Shown here: positions 7,824 to 17,587 of the stretch, in pieces
Layout of the letters: each line of letters begins with the position of its first letter
Numbering within the stretch: position 1 is the first letter of the stretch
From: Fibrobacter sp.
Lineage (GTDB): Bacteria > Fibrobacterota > Fibrobacteria > Fibrobacterales > Fibrobacteraceae
Length of the DNA: 49,280 nt
Direction: 5' to 3'
Assembly: GCF_017545445.1 (NCBI RefSeq)
Contig: NZ_JAFWOM010000170.1
Location: 1 to 49,280, forward strand
Translations under genes and position numbers: made by a program
Notes under the pieces: model-generated
What the model saw: only the letters and a program-made list of their open reading frames with translations
Databases searched by the model: none
What the model was told of the DNA's origin: nothing

Positions 7824-10800
7824 TTATTTCTTTCTTTTTATGCCCGTTTTGACCAAACGGAACTCAGAATGGCCGTCCTTGAACTTGAAATTGATGTGCC
7901 AGAAATAAACTCCGGTCCCCACCTTACGGCCTCCATCGGAACGGTTATTCCAATCCAAAAAGCCCGTTTTTGCACGATGGCCCTCATTTTCACGGATTTT
8001 TTCGCTCATTTCGCCCTTGTCGCCAAACGCTCTCGTGAACGAAGTCACCACATTCGAGTACCCGTCAATGATAGTCACATTCGCCTTGTAAGGCATGATA
8101 CTTGCAACTTTAATGACAGAAAGCGTATCCGGCACACGGCTCCAGTCATGCTCGTCAGGAGCAATCCATTTCGCCTTCGAATGCACGCCACTCACTGCAG
8201 GCGTAGGAGTCACCTCGTACAGATACTGATTTCCGTTATCACCTTCGACTTCAATCCCGCCACGTCCCATAGAGTTCTTGCGCCCATCAACGTAAGACGA
8301 CTTGGGGCTAGTCCTAATGCAACTTTCCGTCATGATGCTGTAGTCGCCAAGAACGAACGCCCAAACAAGACCTGTCGAATCCCTTTCAATCCATTCCGAA
8401 ATTTTAAACGAACGCTCCTCAGAATCCTTACAATCAGAAGAATAAGTAAACAGCTTTCTCCACGCAGCTTTTTTTCCATCACCTTCTCCACCCATATTCT
8501 GGACGGGTTCGGACAATGTGATTTCCAGCGTATCCGGCGGCACCTCATTCACGCAATCCAAATATTCTTCAATACCGATAACACCGGCTCGCTTGACCGC
8601 CTTCACGGGGACGGCACCAATCTTATCCTGAATTTTCACCTTCTGCGAGAATCCGCCCTTGGGCTTTGTCAACCTGAGATAAGGCGCATTAGCCCCGTCC
8701 GAAGACGTAACCCCATAATCAAACGGTTCCTCCAATCGAGCTTCAACCCAAGAACCGCCATCTACCACGCGGAACTTTTTCTTGGCCACGCTACGCCATG
8801 ATCCACCCACTTTGTTCCAATACAAAGTGTCAACGCCTTCAATGCCATCCTTGTTGGGCACGGCAAAATGAATTCGGATGGAATCGGCACGACCATCTTT
8901 ATCAGCATCGTAAATTTCAGCCTTATCTGCCGCGATATAGTTCGAGAACACCACTAAAGAATCGCGTTTGTTCCCCAAATTATCGTTATTGACTTTAGCC
9001 GTAATAATAACGCGATTATGGGCAGACTCCATATCAAACAAAGCATCAAGTTTTGAATTTTTAAGATCGTTCTTGTCATAGACAAAATTGAACGTTCCGC
9101 TATATTCAAAGGTAGAAGAGTACTTGTCCGTTTCGATAGCCTTTATCCGCAGTGAATCGCCCTTGTCCGTCAGCAACAGCACATCCAAAGTATCAATTTC
9201 ATGGATAGACTCGCTGAATGCGGTCAAGCTGATTCGGAAGTTTGCGGACTCCCCTGTTTCCACAGAATCGAGGTCATTTTTGCCAGATTCGTCGAGGAAC
9301 TTATAGCTAAATTCCACAGGATCGTTCAAATCCACTGTATCGCGTGCAATAGTGCCGTAAAGCGGGTCCTTGTATTCCGCAATAAGAATATCAAGTCCAC
9401 TACACGAAATCGCTCCATCGCCGCTCTTTGGAGTACGTTCGTTCTTCGGAATGTCATTGCGTTCATAATAGCCGGGGCTTACTTCATAGAGTTCGATTTT
9501 TTCTTCATCACCTGAAAGCATGCAAGAAAGGTTGACCTTTACCGTATCCGTCACGTTCGAGAAATCTTCCGTCACCAAAGTCAACTTGATTTTATTCGTT
9601 TCTCGTGAAATCGAATCCTGCGTAGAATCCGCATTCACGATTCTAATGGTATCCGGAACATCCGGGGCGCGGTATTTGCGACCGCATACAGCCATAAAGG
9701 AATTTTGCGCTCTCGGCCAGCGGGCCGATGCTCCGACACCATCAACGGCTCGGACATAAAATTCAATGATGCCGTTTTCAAACGAACTCGACGGAACTGA
9801 AGCCTCCCAATAGCCGTTCACCTCCTTCATCAAAGTTTCGTCAAAGAGAACCACCATGGAATCCTTGTAATAAAACGTTGCATGGTCAATTTTGTCGTCA
9901 TCATGGATTAAAAAACGCAAGGTCGCCTTGCCCCCCACTGTATCCACGCAAGTGAGCAAGTTCATACTGATAAAGGGCGCATCGTTCTTGACCGGAATCG
10001 TGTAAGGTTCCTTTGACGGATTAGCAACCGTAGGAGTCTTGCCGGTCAGGCCGTTTGAATCGGTCGCCACGACGTAAAAATCAATTCCCGGATACCGCAC
10101 CATGCTATCAGGAACAACATATTGCCATAGGCTATCGTTTTTACGGGTCATCGCATACGGATTAAACGAACCGTTAGACAAGTTTACATCTCGCATATAA
10201 AGGCGAACGTCCGTAACCCCCGTCTTGGAACGTACATAAACATCAATCGTAAGACTCTTGTTTTGCTGCTGTTCTTTTCCCACCAAATCCCAAGTGTCCG
10301 GAGTCAATTCGACAACTGGCGGCGGAGCGTCTTCGTTCCAGTAAGCCGTATCGGCAGCATTCTTGTTCATGAATTTTGTCTTGACTTCGACCATGTGCGA
10401 ATCCCCGTCCCAAATTGCATCCGGACTCTGGTAACAAAGGACATAGCGAGATTGCACGGAGCCGCGAATGGTCGTGTAAATTTCAGACAACTGCGATGCA
10501 CTCGGGGCATCTGTATAAGTACCGCCCGTTTGATCGGCCAAATTTTTCAAAACCGTATTGGAGCCCGTAGTTTCCACACCGATGGAGTAGATGCTCGTAT
10601 TGAGGCTATTGGCAAGATCGGCAACCTGACTTGTTGTCACGCTCTCGGAGCCATTCTCGCCATCCGAGAAAATAATCACCGTCGTCGGGTTCGTTTCGCC
10701 GATAATCTGTTGAACGCCCAACTTGGCACCTGTATTGATGTTGGTGTTGCCGGAATCCTTCAAAGCTTCTACCGCCTTGAAAAGAAGCGCCTTGTCCGAA

Positions 10801-13800
10801 GTCATGGTCTGGTGCACTTTTGCACTGGCACCACCGTTAAAGCCGACAATAGCCGTCCTGTCATAAGGTCCCATTTCGTTGATGAACTGACGAATGGCAT
10901 CTCTAGCCGCATCCATTCGGCCATTGGTCCTCATGGAGCCGCTTTCATCGACAACGAGCGCGACGGACACGCCGGTAAAGTTTTGAATCGTCGTCGTTTG
11001 CGTCGGTAGCGTCACATTGTCTTGAGAGAGAATAAAATCCGTAGAGTCAAGCCCAACAATCGGCTTTCCGTTATTCTTATCGACGACAGACACTTGCGCG
11101 CAAATGCCGGGGTGGTTGCTCAAGTCAAGGTTCGTAATCGTCACTTCGGGAACCGTCGTGGAATCCAGCACATAATTCGCTCTTATATGGCAATAACCTG
11201 ATTGCGTCTTAACGGAGACTCTTGAACTGGACGGATTGTCAATCGTTACATTTCCCGTCACTTTAGACCAAGAATCAAATACGTAACCGCCAAACGGAAG
11301 CACATACAAAGATGTATCTTTTCCCGGAGCGACATAGACATTGCCCGACGGGACGGCTCGTCCACGAGTCGATTCCACGTACAGCAAGTTCGGTACAATA
11401 ATCTGCGCCGTGAAATTCTTGTCGCGAGACACCGTTTTCACGGAATCCGTCACAGAAAGATAGTAGGTCTTGCCCGGCGTCCCATGGATGGGCACATAAG
11501 TTTCTCCATTGAGAATATAAATTTCTGATTCTGTCATAAAAAGCGGATCCGTTCCATAGAACACGCTCTGTCCCTTAACAGAATCCAATTTCAGCAAATA
11601 GTAATTCGTATCTGAGGGAGTCCAGCTAAACCGAACAGTTCCCGGAACGCTGTCGGAATAATGATGACGCTGGAAATTGAACGTTTTTTCTGTACTCGTC
11701 AATGGATAAATCTCGCCATGCTTAAACGTGGCCTTTATCGTCACCGATTCCGTTGCATAAGCGACCGTCTTTAAATTATACGGATCGTCAACAGATCCAT
11801 TTCCCGTTACAAACACCCACTTGTCAAAACGGTAACCACTATTTGCTGTTGCCGTAATGGGGTAAGCGGCCCCTCTCCAAGCCGTCGGATACCCAGTATC
11901 CGGCACAACCTTGCCATTGCCATCTGTAATGAGCTCGATACCGATTTTAGATTGCGAATAATTCACCCAGAACGATTTTAACGTATCTGCAGTATTGTAA
12001 TTTTTCACGATGTAAAACACGGAATCCCCGGCAGAAAGGGTCAGCGGATCAAATCTGGACGTTACCCCTGTAGTTCTCGTCGTGTAAGAATTAAACTGGC
12101 CGGTCGTATAACGTTCGATAATCAAAGGCATGTCCAAACTGCGGAAAACGAATGTATAGGAACCTGCCGCAGGGGCGACAAATGAAAACCTTACGCCATA
12201 GCTAGGCAATCTAGAGTAATAGTTGTCTTTGAGCGTATATTTAGTGGCGACATCCGTTATTTCATAAACTGTACCCTGGATAAATTCAGCCTTGACCGTG
12301 CAATCCCCGTCAGGGATAATAGAAGTGTACATCTTGGTCGGGTCAAGAATCTTGCAGGATCCCGAAGACACGCTCCACTTGTTAAACTTAAAATTCACGG
12401 AGCTCGTCGTAGCCCTTATAGGAACCGTATCTCCAACTACGTAAGTTGAATCATAAGTGTAGGAGTTCGCACCGACATATGCATACCCCACGCCCGAAGT
12501 ATCCGTCCGCAATTTGACGGTCTTTAACGCTCGAACCCAAACGCTATCGCCCAGAAAATCTTGCGTATTTGAAATAAACTGGAAATACCTCTTTTGACCA
12601 GCATTTACGCTAATTCTTGTTCTGCATTTTCCATTAGAGCAATACGTACTGCTATAAGAATAGAACGTGGAATCCGCTGTAAAATTGTATATGTAGGATG
12701 CATGGGAGGTTTTCATCTGTATGACATAAAGTCCATCCGTCGTAGGTTCAAGATAAGCACGGATTCCGTAAGTATTTCTTCGACTGAGGGTACTGTTGTT
12801 CACAAAAGTGTAACCCTTAAAATCTTCGGTCAGCTTATATAAAGGCAACCTGGTCGTATCAGGCTTAATCACTGCCGACTCTTCAAGAATGAACCGGGTA
12901 GAACGCAACGTACTGTCAACAAACTTTCCTTTGCCGGACAACACAGTCCATTTATTAAAATGCGCCCCCGTATCCAAAGTCACTGATACAGACAAGGAAT
13001 CACCAAAGGCAAGCGTATCGACTCTCGTCTGACCGTCAATTTTTACGGTCCCAGCCCGGAGCGCCACCACAGAAACAGAATCGTCCCAATACGAAGTTGC
13101 ATTCGGGACAACGCTTGCATAGAATTTTTCGCCAACAGACGAGGCCACAACATTAAAAGAGGTTTTTGCCGATGTAGTGACAGACCTTTTCGTCATCGAG
13201 AACGAAGAATCCGAGCCGTAAAAACGGTATGCACCATAAAGACCGTACGGTTGGAAACGCAATGCATATAAGCCTGATGTCGGGGCTTCGTAGCGGAACC
13301 TCATGCCGCCACTTGGCGATTTTTCATAAAAGTCATTATAGCCAACGTAAGTCTTGGGCTTGTCGGTCACATCAATTATCTTTGCGGCTCTGCAAAACAA
13401 TTTGATTTTCGTATCCGCATCAACCGTATCCCGAATAGAATAAGCTGTAGAATCTCTAAACCTGTGCGAACCACTCACAAAAGCCCACCCGTCAGGGCGA
13501 TACCCCACTTTAGCGGTAGCTTCAAGATAAACGACATTCCCTTTCAAAACATTCCGCGTCGAAACACCCGTAGAGCATTCCGGGGACGTACCTTCGACCG
13601 TAACTTTTAATGTCGGCACAGATGCGTAACTCATGCGAAAAGACATCAAGGAATCACGTTCATAGACGCTCACCACCTCGTAAAAAACGGAATCACCGGC
13701 AGCAAGCAGAAGCGTGTCCGTAGAAGACGTGGTGACTGTTTTTGAAAAGCTGTAACTTGAAAATGCACTCGTCGTATAGCGCGTAAAAAGGCTAGACTCG

Positions 13801-14012
13801 GTACTGTCCTTTTTATAAGTAACGACATATCCGCCATCTGCAGGTGCGACGAAAGAAAATCGAACGCCCCCCGTCGAAGTCCCTAAATACGAATTTTCAA
13901 ACGGTGTATATGTTTGAGGAGTATCCGTTATCGGAAATACAGTGCCATGCTCTTCTGCGGCATGTGCAAAAAACGCCAAAAAAACAACGAACAACGTTGT
14001 CCATCGATTCAT
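7824..14012 (-). CDS. Giant secreted protein: five repeat modules, vWA, FlgD-like tail
   Basis: Predicted 2062-residue exported protein; the signal peptide ends near residue 18 (FFAHAA). Residues about 20-1000 are five tandem modules of roughly 190 residues. Each pairs a beta-sandwich (GVRFSFVAP...GSYTFVF) with an InlB-type repeat (GYRFDKWVFVTGNG). A von Willebrand A domain follows at about 1013-1200 with a complete metal site (DESGSM, Asp near 1022). Then come several Ig-like segments (1250-1950) and a FlgD-like C-terminal fold (GFLDWNNRSDGGRKVGTGVYFW). The architecture suggests a cell-surface or secreted adhesin-like protein; binding partners are unknown. The start has AGAGG upstream and a TTTG-N20-TATATTAA promoter. 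It appears to be a single-gene unit. Confidence 0.88.
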   Translation of the reverse strand: MNRWTTLFVVFLAFFAHAAEEHGTVFPITDTPQTYTPFENSYLGTSTGGVRFSFVAPADGGYVVTYKKDSTESSLFTRYTTSAFSSYSFSKTVTTSSTDTLLLAAGDSVFYEVVSVYERDSLMSFRMSYASVPTLKVTVEGTSPECSTGVSTRNVLKGNVVYLEATAKVGYRPDGWAFVSGSHRFRDSTAYSIRDTVDADTKIKLFCRAAKIIDVTDKPKTYVGYNDFYEKSPSGGMRFRYEAPTSGLYALRFQPYGLYGAYRFYGSDSSFSMTKRSVTTSAKTSFNVVASSVGEKFYASVVPNATSYWDDSVSVVALRAGTVKIDGQTRVDTLAFGDSLSVSVTLDTGAHFNKWTVLSGKGKFVDSTLRSTRFILEESAVIKPDTTRLPLYKLTEDFKGYTFVNNSTLSRRNTYGIRAYLEPTTDGLYVIQMKTSHASYIYNFTADSTFYSYSSTYCSNGKCRTRISVNAGQKRYFQFISNTQDFLGDSVWVRALKTVKLRTDTSGVGYAYVGANSYTYDSTYVVGDTVPIRATTSSVNFKFNKWSVSSGSCKILDPTKMYTSIIPDGDCTVKAEFIQGTVYEITDVATKYTLKDNYYSRLPSYGVRFSFVAPAAGSYTFVFRSLDMPLIIERYTTGQFNSYTTRTTGVTSRFDPLTLSAGDSVFYIVKNYNTADTLKSFWVNYSQSKIGIELITDGNGKVVPDTGYPTAWRGAAYPITATANSGYRFDKWVFVTGNGSVDDPYNLKTVAYATESVTIKATFKHGEIYPLTSTEKTFNFQRHHYSDSVPGTVRFSWTPSDTNYYLLKLDSVKGQSVFYGTDPLFMTESEIYILNGETYVPIHGTPGKTYYLSVTDSVKTVSRDKNFTAQIIVPNLLYVESTRGRAVPSGNVYVAPGKDTSLYVLPFGGYVFDSWSKVTGNVTIDNPSSSRVSVKTQSGYCHIRANYVLDSTTVPEVTITNLDLSNHPGICAQVSVVDKNNGKPIVGLDSTDFILSQDNVTLPTQTTTIQNFTGVSVALVVDESGSMRTNGRMDAARDAIRQFINEMGPYDRTAIVGFNGGASAKVHQTMTSDKALLFKAVEALKDSGNTNINTGAKLGVQQIIGETNPTTVIIFSDGENGSESVTTSQVADLANSLNTSIYSIGVETTGSNTVLKNLADQTGGTYTDAPSASQLSEIYTTIRGSVQSRYVLCYQSPDAIWDGDSHMVEVKTKFMNKNAADTAYWNEDAPPPVVELTPDTWDLVGKEQQQNKSLTIDVYVRSKTGVTDVRLYMRDVNLSNGSFNPYAMTRKNDSLWQYVVPDSMVRYPGIDFYVVATDSNGLTGKTPTVANPSKEPYTIPVKNDAPFISMNLLTCVDTVGGKATLRFLIHDDDKIDHATFYYKDSMVVLFDETLMKEVNGYWEASVPSSSFENGIIEFYVRAVDGVGASARWPRAQNSFMAVCGRKYRAPDVPDTIRIVNADSTQDSISRETNKIKLTLVTEDFSNVTDTVKVNLSCMLSGDEEKIELYEVSPGYYERNDIPKNERTPKSGDGAISCSGLDILIAEYKDPLYGTIARDTVDLNDPVEFSYKFLDESGKNDLDSVETGESANFRISLTAFSESIHEIDTLDVLLLTDKGDSLRIKAIETDKYSSTFEYSGTFNFVYDKNDLKNSKLDALFDMESAHNRVIITAKVNNDNLGNKRDSLVVFSNYIAADKAEIYDADKDGRADSIRIHFAVPNKDGIEGVDTLYWNKVGGSWRSVAKKKFRVVDGGSWVEARLEEPFDYGVTSSDGANAPYLRLTKPKGGFSQKVKIQDKIGAVPVKAVKRAGVIGIEEYLDCVNEVPPDTLEITLSEPVQNMGGEGDGKKAAWRKLFTYSSDCKDSEERSFKISEWIERDSTGLVWAFVLGDYSIMTESCIRTSPKSSYVDGRKNSMGRGGIEVEGDNGNQYLYEVTPTPAVSGVHSKAKWIAPDEHDWSRVPDTLSVIKVASIMPYKANVTIIDGYSNVVTSFTRAFGDKGEMSEKIRENEGHRAKTGFLDWNNRSDGGRKVGTGVYFWHINFKFKDGHSEFRLVKTGIKRKK

Positions 14013-14042
14013 ATTACCTCTTCCAAGTATTTTTTTTAATCC

Positions 14043-14074
14043 TTAATATAACAAAAAAAACATTTTTACACAAA
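14043..14074 (-). promoter_or_regulatory. Promoter of giant vWA protein gene
   Basis: On the minus strand TTTG (14074-14071) is followed by exactly 20 bases and then TATATTAA (14050-14043). The start codon is about 30 bases downstream. It lies in a 114-base AT-rich divergent gap shared with the outer-membrane protein gene. Confidence 0.6.
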
Positions 14075-14126
14075 TCATTTCAAAAAAATTTTATAATTTA
14101 TCATTCAATACAAAAGAGTACGCCAA

Positions 14127-14747
14127 ATGACATCCCTATTCAAAAAAAAATATCTGGCAGCAGCAACGCTTGCCCTTGGAATCTGCACATCGGTAAACGC
14201 CATGGAAATCCGCCCCTTGGCTCAATTTGATTTCTTTGCCGATGTCACAGCCCACAAAAGAATCGAAAACGTCAAAGAAGAAAAGACTTGGAATAGCAAT
14301 TCCTTGTTCATAGTCGGCACGGAACTGCTTTTTTCGGCAGAATTCGCACCATTGCGTTACGGAATCGGACTAGGATACAAGAGCAGCCAAAAAAAAGGCA
14401 GCAAAACATTAACGCCTGCGTTCCTACCCATTTGGGGAAATTTTTCTTTCGGTTTTTACGGTAAGGACTGGCTCGCCGTTCCATACGCAGTCGTAAGAGC
14501 AGGAACCATGGGTGCACTGACTGGAGAAGGATGCTGGTGGGAACGCCCCTTCAATTTCTTCGTAGTAGCAGGCATTGGAGCTATATTCCCCTACAATATC
14601 GGCTTCGAAGTCAACTTCGATTATTCCTCAGTCCACAAGTCATTTGAACACCGCGATACCAAGTTCCGAATTTCTTCGGGACGCATCGGACTCCAGCTCT
14701 CTATCGGTTTCGAACTGACTCACGAAAGGATTTACACCTCTGACTAA
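14127..14747 (+). CDS. Predicted outer-membrane beta-barrel protein
   Basis: Predicted 206-residue exported protein. The signal peptide ends at about residue 25 (ICTSVNA). The mature part alternates short amphipathic strands (RPLAQFDFFADV, LRYGIGLGYKS, IWGNFSFGFYG, YNIGFEVNFDYSS, GLQLSIGFEL), as in small eight-stranded outer-membrane barrels. No sequence family is obvious, so porin, assembly or adhesion roles cannot be separated. It lies 23 bases before the membrane glycosyltransferase and may share its transcript. A modest AGAG precedes the ATG. Confidence 0.65.
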   Translation: MTSLFKKKYLAAATLALGICTSVNAMEIRPLAQFDFFADVTAHKRIENVKEEKTWNSNSLFIVGTELLFSAEFAPLRYGIGLGYKSSQKKGSKTLTPAFLPIWGNFSFGFYGKDWLAVPYAVVRAGTMGALTGEGCWWERPFNFFVVAGIGAIFPYNIGFEVNFDYSSVHKSFEHRDTKFRISSGRIGLQLSIGFELTHERIYTSD

Positions 14748-14770
14748 TTTGCTTTATTTATATTTAATCC

Positions 14771-17320
14771 ATGAAAAATTACATTCTTAACCTGCTTAAA
14801 AATTTACTTCATCCTGCCGGTATTGCAGGAACCGTCATCGCTCTAGCAATTCCATTCTTTATTTACCTCGCACCAAACATCAAGCACCGCGAAACTATCC
14901 GGCAGCTTGACTTGTACCTTCCTCTCCCGCTTTTTTGGGTACAGCTCGTTGCAGGCATCGTCCTCTTTTGCCTTTTAAGCAAAGATTTTCGGGAATGGGT
15001 CAAAGGAATCCTCCCCGAAAAGCCTGTAAGCCTTATGGTAATCGTCTTTACGGCTGTAGTAACCATTTTTGCTGGCATGCAAATCGAAGCACGTCACCGC
15101 GTCCAGAGTGACGAAAGCGTATTCATGTCCGTCGCCCAGAACATGTACTACAACCACGAATCCGCTACCTGCAACCAAGGCGTATTCGAAAACGGCGGCC
15201 TTACTTGCAAATCGACGTCGAACAGTTTCAAGACAAAAGGGCTTTCGTTCCTGTACTACCTCGGCATGCCGCTTTTCGGCAACGATCTCCGCTGGATTTT
15301 CAATGCGGAATTCGTGATGCTCCCGCTTTCGTTCTTACTCATGTTCCTCGCAGTTGTCGCATGGACGAGGCAACCGCTCCTTGCGTTCTTGGCATCGCTC
15401 CTCATGGCACTGCAACCGACGGTGCTGTTCCAGTTCCGCTCGATGTCCGTCGAACCGCTCTACATATTCCTCTCCGCGCTCTCGCTTCTCGTTTTCAAGT
15501 GGGCTTACGATAGGAACACTGTAAAGCACTGGGCTCTTTTGGCGCTCGTCCTCGGATTTTTTGCGCAGACACGCCAAGAAACAATATTCTGCCTCTTTGC
15601 GTTTATCCTCTTTGCATTCCCGAAACTTTTGGACAAGCAAGATGCAAAAGCTCCCGTTTTCTTTGTCGTGCTATCGCTGTTCTCTGTGCCTGCGCTCCTC
15701 ACCATCAGCTATTTCCAAGGGTTCGGTTTCCAAGGGGGCGAATTCGAAGCCCACGGTCACTTCTTTGAGGACCTCGCCAAGAACTGGGAAGTGATGACCA
15801 CAAAGCTCGGCAATAACGGAGAACTCACGAACCCGTTCCTCAGCTACTTCAACTACTTGTTCGCGATCGGAGCCATTTATTTGGCCTACCGTGCGATTAA
15901 CGATGCAAGGAAGAGCAACTTCTATTATCTTAAGATTCTCGGATTCTTGCTCCTCTACCACCTGCAGACTTATGTGATTCTCGAAAACGTTTCAGGCGAC
16001 TTCAGCATCGAAATCAACCAGCGCTACAGTCTCGTGATGCTTCCCTCGATGGCTTTTGTCGCAGCCCTCCCGGTAACACACATGGTCCAGTATTTCGCAA
16101 CCACAAAGGATAAGGAGCAAAGTTCCACCAACGTTTTAGTCGGCATTCTAATAGCCGCTGTCGCATTCACCGGTTGGACATTCCATTACAAGAAAGATTT
16201 CAACAACAATATCATGTATAACAGGAACCATCTGACCATTGAAGAACATGAAATTCTCGGATGGCTCAAGACACTGCCCCCAGCAGACCGATTCTTCATT
16301 TATGGTCGTCCATGGCACTTCGTCGGTTACGGAATTTCGTCCATCCATTACGACAACGCCCGCCAGATGAAAGACAGCGAAATGAAGGACCTCATCGAAA
16401 AGTACAAGGGCGAAGTCTATTACATCCGCGGGCTAGACTGCTGGAACAGCCAAACCTACCACAAAAAAGCCGTGGAACACCGCATCGCGACGACTTGTGA
16501 CGTCTTTGAACGCGAAATGGATATGACAGGAGTCAAGAACATCTTGGTGACGAACAACTACTGGGTGCAGATCGCGAAGTTCAACGGACGCAAGAACTAC
16601 AACCCGGAAAAAATCATCAAGACCGGCGATATTGAAGCTGTTCCCGCCGACTCCGCTTCGAAATCAACCTCACTCAAAATTCACTACGATCTCAAAGAAC
16701 AAGGCAAAGCCGCCGCTAACTGGGTTTTCATGCTCTTTGTCAACAATTCCACAGTAAAAAAAGGCACCTACAACTTCGGCTCGTACGATCAAGAAATCGG
16801 GGCAGAACTGTTACAGCCGGGCTTTAACCAAGTGCGTTTTGTCGTGCAAGACAACGCGACCCACAGCAAGCTTGCCGATATTTCGAAATTCTACTTTGAA
16901 AAGGCAAACGGAGCAGTAGCCCTCGTCGATTGGCCCATCGAAAGCCACCAGCAGGGATGGGGCAGCATGCACAAGAACGAAAGCATCGAAGGAAACCGTT
17001 TCAACATCAACGGGCTGCGCTTTGACAACGGGCTTGGAATCCACGCCGCATCGACCACAGTCTTTGACATTGACAAGAAGTACTCGACACTCAAGTTCTC
17101 TACAGGGCTTGACGACGAATCGCTTTGCGGCAACGGAGTTGCTGTGGAAGTCCTCGGCGACGGGAAATCGCTTGCAAAGACCGATTTCTTCCAGAACGGC
17201 ACTCTGCAAGACGTTGTGGCCAATGTTACTGGAGTGACGAAGTTGACCATCAAGACCATCCCCAAGGAAGGTATCGACTGCACGCACGTAGATATCATCA
17301 ACCCGGTATTGGTGCCGTGA
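14771..17320 (+). CDS. PMT/GT39-type membrane glycosyltransferase with NPCBM-like domain
   Basis: Predicted 849-residue inner-membrane protein. Residues 1 to about 480 hold around 10-11 membrane spans in the layout of the dolichyl/polyprenyl-phosphate sugar transferase superfamily; an acidic loop after the third span (RVQSDESVFMSVAQNMYY) is where these enzymes keep their catalytic acid. Residues about 480-720 are an extracytoplasmic region. From about 725 the sequence fits an NPCBM domain (GWGSMHKN, LRFDNGLGIHAAST, STLKFSTGLDD), normally found on secreted glycoside hydrolases. The next gene is a GT2 of the kind that makes the lipid-linked donor. Together they suggest glycosylation of exported protein or glycan on the periplasmic side. 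A TATATTTA box lies 5 bases before the ATG, so the leader is short or absent. Confidence 0.82.
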   Translation: MKNYILNLLKNLLHPAGIAGTVIALAIPFFIYLAPNIKHRETIRQLDLYLPLPLFWVQLVAGIVLFCLLSKDFREWVKGILPEKPVSLMVIVFTAVVTIFAGMQIEARHRVQSDESVFMSVAQNMYYNHESATCNQGVFENGGLTCKSTSNSFKTKGLSFLYYLGMPLFGNDLRWIFNAEFVMLPLSFLLMFLAVVAWTRQPLLAFLASLLMALQPTVLFQFRSMSVEPLYIFLSALSLLVFKWAYDRNTVKHWALLALVLGFFAQTRQETIFCLFAFILFAFPKLLDKQDAKAPVFFVVLSLFSVPALLTISYFQGFGFQGGEFEAHGHFFEDLAKNWEVMTTKLGNNGELTNPFLSYFNYLFAIGAIYLAYRAINDARKSNFYYLKILGFLLLYHLQTYVILENVSGDFSIEINQRYSLVMLPSMAFVAALPVTHMVQYFATTKDKEQSSTNVLVGILIAAVAFTGWTFHYKKDFNNNIMYNRNHLTIEEHEILGWLKTLPPADRFFIYGRPWHFVGYGISSIHYDNARQMKDSEMKDLIEKYKGEVYYIRGLDCWNSQTYHKKAVEHRIATTCDVFEREMDMTGVKNILVTNNYWVQIAKFNGRKNYNPEKIIKTGDIEAVPADSASKSTSLKIHYDLKEQGKAAANWVFMLFVNNSTVKKGTYNFGSYDQEIGAELLQPGFNQVRFVVQDNATHSKLADISKFYFEKANGAVALVDWPIESHQQGWGSMHKNESIEGNRFNINGLRFDNGLGIHAASTTVFDIDKKYSTLKFSTGLDDESLCGNGVAVEVLGDGKSLAKTDFFQNGTLQDVVANVTGVTKLTIKTIPKEGIDCTHVDIINPVLVP

Positions 17321-17587
17321 TTAGACGAGAGACGAGAGAGGATAGACGAGAGACGACAACCAATAAAGGCGAGAGACGCGACCAACAAAGTTGGGCATGA
17401 CCGAGCCGATTGGTTGGGACTTGAGTGAAGCGAAAGTCCAAAGACGAAAGAGAATATGGATCCTATCGGCCTTCGGCTCCAGGATGACAGATTCTAGGAT
17501 AACTGATCCCGGAACAAAGTCCGGGATGACAACGCAGCAACTAATGACTATTGACTAAAGACTAATGACCAACCCCTAAGAACTAAC
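17321..17587. repeat. Compound intergenic repeat region
   Basis: The gap contains, in order: a run of imperfect heptamers of the form GACGAGA (17325-17395); one copy of the GGATCC hairpin repeat (17457-17490); a CCCGG hairpin (17506-17531); and a second heptamer run of the form ACTAATG, ACTATTG, ACTAAAG, ACTAATG (about 17542-17571). No coding sequence is evident. The GACGARA heptamers also adjoin the hairpin copy at 21202-21280, so the parts seem to travel together. Confidence 0.65.

Noticed and set aside
7869..11009. Open frames on the plus strand opposite the giant vWA gene (7869-8801 and 10263-11009)
   Set aside because: Antisense shadows inside a clearly coding gene; compositions rich in Arg, His and Ser and no domain.
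17321..17587. CRISPR-like direct repeats
   Set aside because: The repeats are 7-base tandem units without spacers of constant size, and no cas gene is present.
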